The notes below the pieces were generated by a model that was not told the origin of the DNA, ran no database searches, and saw only the letters and a program-made list of their open reading frames with translations. A stretch of 34,932 nucleotides of DNA, from assembly GCF_018402285.1 (NCBI RefSeq), contig NZ_JAGYJH010000001.1, forward strand, positions 147,589-182,520, read 5' to 3'. The DNA comes from Hyphomonas sp. GTDB lineage: Bacteria > Pseudomonadota > Alphaproteobacteria > Caulobacterales > Hyphomonadaceae. The stretch's first letter is position 1, and each line of letters opens with the position of its first letter. This document shows, one piece after another, positions 32,368 through 34,932 of the stretch. A program made the translations under genes and the position numbers.

Positions 32368-33063
32368 ATGGAATTCCGGATCACCGACGCTACACGCAGT
32401 GTCGAGCAGGAAAGTTTTGTCATAAGCGAGCCGCGCCGGCCCAATCCGCGCAGCCCGTTCAACGCAAAACGCGCCCTCGACATTACGGTTGCTTCGCTGG
32501 CTCTTCTCTTCGTCGCGCCGCTGCTTCTGATCATGGCCCTGCTTGTGCGTCTTCAGGACGGTCAGGCGGCGATCTTCTCGCATACACGCTACGGCCAGAA
32601 CGGCCGCACATTCAAATGCCTTAAACTCCGCTCGATGGTGCCAGATGCGGCTGACCGCCTTCAGGAACTCCTGGAGCGCGATCCCGAGGCCAAGCGCGAA
32701 TGGGAGCTGACGCAGAAGCTGGTTGATGACCCGCGCATCACGCCGCTGGGACAGTTCATCCGCGCCACGTCGATCGACGAACTTCCGCAGCTGATCAACG
32801 TGCTGAAGGGTGACATGTCACTTGTGGGCCCGCGTCCGATCTCGCTGTCGGAGCGCAGCAAGTATGGTGAAAACTTTGCCGATTATTGCAGCGTCCGCCC
32901 TGGTATCACGGGCCTCTGGCAGGTCAGCGGCCGCAGCGATGTAAGCTATCCCGAGCGCGTGCGCATGGATACGACTTACGCCCAGAGCCGCACGTTCTGG
33001 GGGGATGTCCTCATCATGCTGAAAACGATCCCGGCTGTGTTGAAGTCTGAAGGCGCCCGGTAA
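32368..33063 (+). CDS. exoY: Undecaprenyl-phosphate sugar phosphotransferase, ExoY-like
   Basis: A 231-residue bacterial sugar transferase (monotopic phosphoglycosyltransferase). The membrane-dipping segment KRALDITVASLALLFVAPLLLIMALLVRL (about 32-60, split), FKCLKLRSMV, DPRITPLGQFIRATSIDELPQL and VGPRP, and the C-terminal RPGITGLWQVSGRSDVSY are all present. It transfers the first sugar phosphate from a nucleotide sugar to undecaprenyl phosphate, starting repeat-unit assembly. Size matches ExoY rather than the larger WbaP/PssY forms with extra N-terminal helices. A good terminator follows, so it is a single-gene unit with its own promoter. Confidence 0.93.
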   Translation: MEFRITDATRSVEQESFVISEPRRPNPRSPFNAKRALDITVASLALLFVAPLLLIMALLVRLQDGQAAIFSHTRYGQNGRTFKCLKLRSMVPDAADRLQELLERDPEAKREWELTQKLVDDPRITPLGQFIRATSIDELPQLINVLKGDMSLVGPRPISLSERSKYGENFADYCSVRPGITGLWQVSGRSDVSYPERVRMDTTYAQSRTFWGDVLIMLKTIPAVLKSEGAR

Positions 33064-33075
33064 CAACACTTTTTG

Positions 33076-33115
33076 CCGGAAGGCGGCCTGTCCTGGGCGC
33101 GCCTTCCCGGTTTTT
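33076..33115 (+). terminator. Intrinsic terminator after the exoY-like gene
   Basis: CCGG-AAGGCG (33076-33085) pairs with CGCCTT-C-CCGG (33100-33110, one bulged base), followed by TTTTT at 33111-33115. The loop is 14 bases. Confidence 0.8.
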
Positions 33116-33173
33116 ACTCTATATCTGGGCGGCCAGCCTCTCACCGGGGCTGGTTGTTTGCTGGCGGTTACTG

Positions 33174-34088
33174 ATGGTTAGTTGGGCGAAAGTCTGGAAC
33201 GAGGATTTTGGCACCCGCATCGGCGCCGGGCTTGCCCTTGTTGCGATGGCGCTTCTGGCAGCGTCGGTTCTGGTCAATCCGCTCACGCTGACAGGTCATG
33301 GCTCAGAGCCATTGGGGACGCCCCCGAGACCGGAGAGCTATCCGGCGATTGCCAGAGACGCTGCCGAGGGCGCGTCTTTCCTGCACTATTTCAGCGAGGA
33401 GCATGACCCGACGCGCTGGTACAAGGCCAATATGAGCTATCGCTCTGCGCACCCGGCCTGGCTGGCGCGGCATATCCATTTCCTCGAAGACCGGGTGGAG
33501 CTGGAACTGCGCCGCATGCGGGTCGGCAAAAAGACTCTCGCGGGCGGGGAATACCAGCGCCGCGGCTTCTATTCCTTCGGGCGGTTTGAAGTGGTGATGA
33601 CGCCGGCGCCGGGCTCGGGCACGGTGAGCGCAATGTTCACCCACACCTCCGAGCAGTTCGGCGCCCAGCATGACGAGATCGATATCGAGTTCCTGGGCAA
33701 GGATCTCACCATGGTGACCGGCAACTATTTCACCGATGGCGAACCCTACCGGGTGATCGAGATGCCGCTGGGCTTTGATGCGAGCAAGGAAGTGCATCTC
33801 TATGCGTTCGAGTGGGAGCCCGACGAGATACGCTGGTATGTGAATGACCGGCTGCTGCATACGGCAACCGATGAAGACCATCCAATTCCCCAACATCCCA
33901 GCCGGATCATCATCCAGCTCTGGAGCGGGCAGAAGGGACAGTATAAGTGGCACGGCATACCGACTTTTGAGGATGGCACGCGAGCGGCCTATTATTGCCT
34001 GAGCTATCTCAAAGCGGGCGATACCGGGGCGCAGTGTTCCGACACCTTTGACCCTGTGGCCGCCAATGCCGGGCGCAAGGGCGACTGA
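33174..34088 (+). CDS. Membrane-anchored GH16 endo-beta-glycanase, ExoK-like
   Basis: A 304-residue protein. A hydrophobic segment (about 16-36, without a clear cleavage site) suggests a signal anchor. A GH16 jelly-roll domain follows, with catalytic motif DEIDIEFLG (Glu168 nucleophile, Asp170, Glu172 acid/base). The FYSFGRFEVVMTP start of the domain and the YAFEWEPDEIRWYVND strand are typical. GH16 enzymes cut beta-1,3 or mixed beta-1,3/1,4 glucans and related polymers. In succinoglycan systems the ExoK member trims the exported polymer. Its place behind ExoY fits processing of the local polysaccharide. Two Cys residues near the end (YYCLSY and QCSDTF) could form a disulfide. Confidence 0.92.
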   Translation: MVSWAKVWNEDFGTRIGAGLALVAMALLAASVLVNPLTLTGHGSEPLGTPPRPESYPAIARDAAEGASFLHYFSEEHDPTRWYKANMSYRSAHPAWLARHIHFLEDRVELELRRMRVGKKTLAGGEYQRRGFYSFGRFEVVMTPAPGSGTVSAMFTHTSEQFGAQHDEIDIEFLGKDLTMVTGNYFTDGEPYRVIEMPLGFDASKEVHLYAFEWEPDEIRWYVNDRLLHTATDEDHPIPQHPSRIIIQLWSGQKGQYKWHGIPTFEDGTRAAYYCLSYLKAGDTGAQCSDTFDPVAANAGRKGD

Positions 34089-34108
34089 CATTGCGCCCGG
34101 GAGCCTTT
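34069..34108 (+). terminator. Terminator hairpin overlapping the GH16 stop codon
   Basis: CCGGGCGCAA (34069-34078) pairs exactly with TTGCGCCCGG (34091-34100). The loop of 12 bases holds the GH16 stop codon (34086-34088). TTTT at 34105-34108 follows after a four-base gap. The stem is strong but the T run is short. Confidence 0.6.
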
Positions 34109-34139
34109 TCCTGACGCCGCTGACATGGGATGGCGGGAC

Positions 34140-34781
34140 ATGAACGGGGTTGAACCTCTCCTTGTTCTGACGGGGACTGTTACCGGATACGGCATTGCCC
34201 GCGCGGCCGACTGGGTGGCGCGTCGACAGGGCGATACGGGATGGGCGGTTGCGCATCTGCCGGTAGCGGCAGCCGGGGCGCTGGTAGCCCTGGCCGCTTT
34301 GCTGCTCGGCCCGGCGAGCCTGCCCCTGCTCTGCCTGACCCTTGCCTTTGGCTTGTGCCTGCTGGCGCTTGCCGTGATCGACCTGAAAACGCTGATCCTG
34401 CCCGACGGGCTGAACCTCACAGTCTTACTTCTGGGGGGCGGGATGGTCGCATTCTTCCGACAGGAAGCCTGGTTGTGGCATCTTGGCGGCGCGGTTGCCG
34501 GATATGGCCTGCTCTGGCTGGTCGAGGTGGCTTACCTGAGACTTCGCGGGATAAACGGACTTGGAAGGGGCGACGCGAAGCTGCTGGGCGCCATCGGCAT
34601 GTGGGTAGGCCTTGATGGCATCCCGCCGGTTTTGCTGATCGCCTCGCTTGGCGGTATCGTGTCCGTGATGGTCGCAGCAGCGCTGCAGCGCCAGCCCGTT
34701 TCGGGACAGACCACCATCGCCTTCGGGCCCTGGATTGCGCTGGGGGGCTTTACCGTGTGGCTGGCCGGGCCGCTTCTCTGA
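34140..34781 (+). CDS. Prepilin peptidase-like protein (A24 family), catalytic domain only
   Basis: A 213-residue polytopic membrane protein of the type 4 prepilin peptidase fold. The two aspartate motifs are visible: VIDLKTLILPD, with its first Asp at about residue 84, and the GxGD-type GLGRGDAKLLGAIGMW, with Asp at about 144. It lacks the N-terminal methyltransferase domain and its Cys pairs, so it resembles the peptidase half of GspO/PilD or TadV/CpaA. The family cleaves the leader of prepilins or pseudopilins at the inner membrane. ATG 34140 follows GGCGGGA; ATG 34125 is an alternative. No pilin or secretion gene is visible before the window ends. Confidence 0.88.
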   Translation: MNGVEPLLVLTGTVTGYGIARAADWVARRQGDTGWAVAHLPVAAAGALVALAALLLGPASLPLLCLTLAFGLCLLALAVIDLKTLILPDGLNLTVLLLGGGMVAFFRQEAWLWHLGGAVAGYGLLWLVEVAYLRLRGINGLGRGDAKLLGAIGMWVGLDGIPPVLLIASLGGIVSVMVAAALQRQPVSGQTTIAFGPWIALGGFTVWLAGPLL

Positions 34782-34932
34782 CCCGTCCCCCGGTGGCAAA
34801 TCCTGCCTGAACCTCGCGCCAGCCCGATTGCGACACGTCGCCGGAGCCGAAGGGAGCATGCGCCGATATATGACCCTGCAACGGCGACCCGAGAGGACAC
34901 TTCACCCCACTCAAGCCGCCGTCGCATGATCC
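34782..34932 (+). other. Right-edge sequence, no assigned gene
   Basis: A 23-residue open frame (34858-34929, with a GGGAG site before its ATG) ends in a TGA that overlaps an ATG at 34926-34928. This is the pattern of a coupled next gene beginning at the edge. The small frame has no recognised similarity and may be chance. Confidence 0.25.

Noticed and set aside
34532..34927. 131-residue open frame on the minus strand at the right edge
   Set aside because: It is antisense to the prepilin-peptidase catalytic motifs and shows no domain of its own.

Overview
The window reads as a stretch of alphaproteobacterial chromosome with high GC, dense genes and frequent strand switches. Several features point to a marine or aquatic Hyphomonas/Hyphomonadaceae-like organism, although I cannot prove genus from sequence alone. 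They are a Mg-type (non-zinc) HemB, a MotB-like protein with the alphaproteobacterial WK-AYADF motif, a Bpt-type arginyl/leucyl transferase, a MarR regulator resembling LdtR, and an ExoY/ExoA/GH16 polysaccharide set. No tRNA, rRNA, CRISPR array, insertion sequence or prophage gene was seen. The left edge cuts through mutL and the right edge falls just after a prepilin-peptidase-like gene.

Layout, left third (1-14.7 kb). This part holds mutL (partial), a c-type cytochrome lipoprotein, a possible decayed gene, DUF1543, DUF2141 and a self-regulated-looking marR. It continues with a 3-hydroxyisobutyryl-CoA hydrolase and a PilZ protein. A leftward run follows: glycerophosphodiesterase, globin, cytochrome b561 and TauD-type dioxygenase. 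Next come an SDR, an isobutyryl-CoA dehydrogenase, a GNAT-hemB pair, a SlyD-like FKBP, and a tightly packed beta-hydroxyacid dehydrogenase / DUF389 / DUF1801 operon. Two enzymes here (isobutyryl-CoA dehydrogenase and HIBYL-CoA hydrolase) belong to valine breakdown.

Middle (14.8-29.2 kb). An orphan MotB-like protein and the arginyltransferase are followed by a complete TRAP transporter (SBP, small and large permease) with a class I aminotransferase directly behind it. A leftward lemA operon encodes two unknown lipoproteins. Then come a VIT1-type transporter, a sirtuin, a Do-family periplasmic protease with two PDZ domains, and a leftward ABM monooxygenase / acyl-CoA dehydrogenase / GPH-family symporter operon.

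Right end (29.3-34.9 kb). A rightward exopolysaccharide set comprises an ExoA-like glycosyltransferase, a PPP-type metallophosphatase, a short Wza-type export lipoprotein, an ExoY-like phosphoglycosyltransferase behind a long AT-rich leader, and a membrane-anchored GH16 glycanase. A type-4-prepilin-peptidase-like protein follows. Several good intrinsic terminators divide these units. Most of the window is ordinary core and accessory metabolism. The observations I rate highest are the repeat-rich marR control region, the polysaccharide locus with an embedded phosphatase and structured exoY leader, and the lemA-lipoprotein operon. I did not find a clear, wholly new system.
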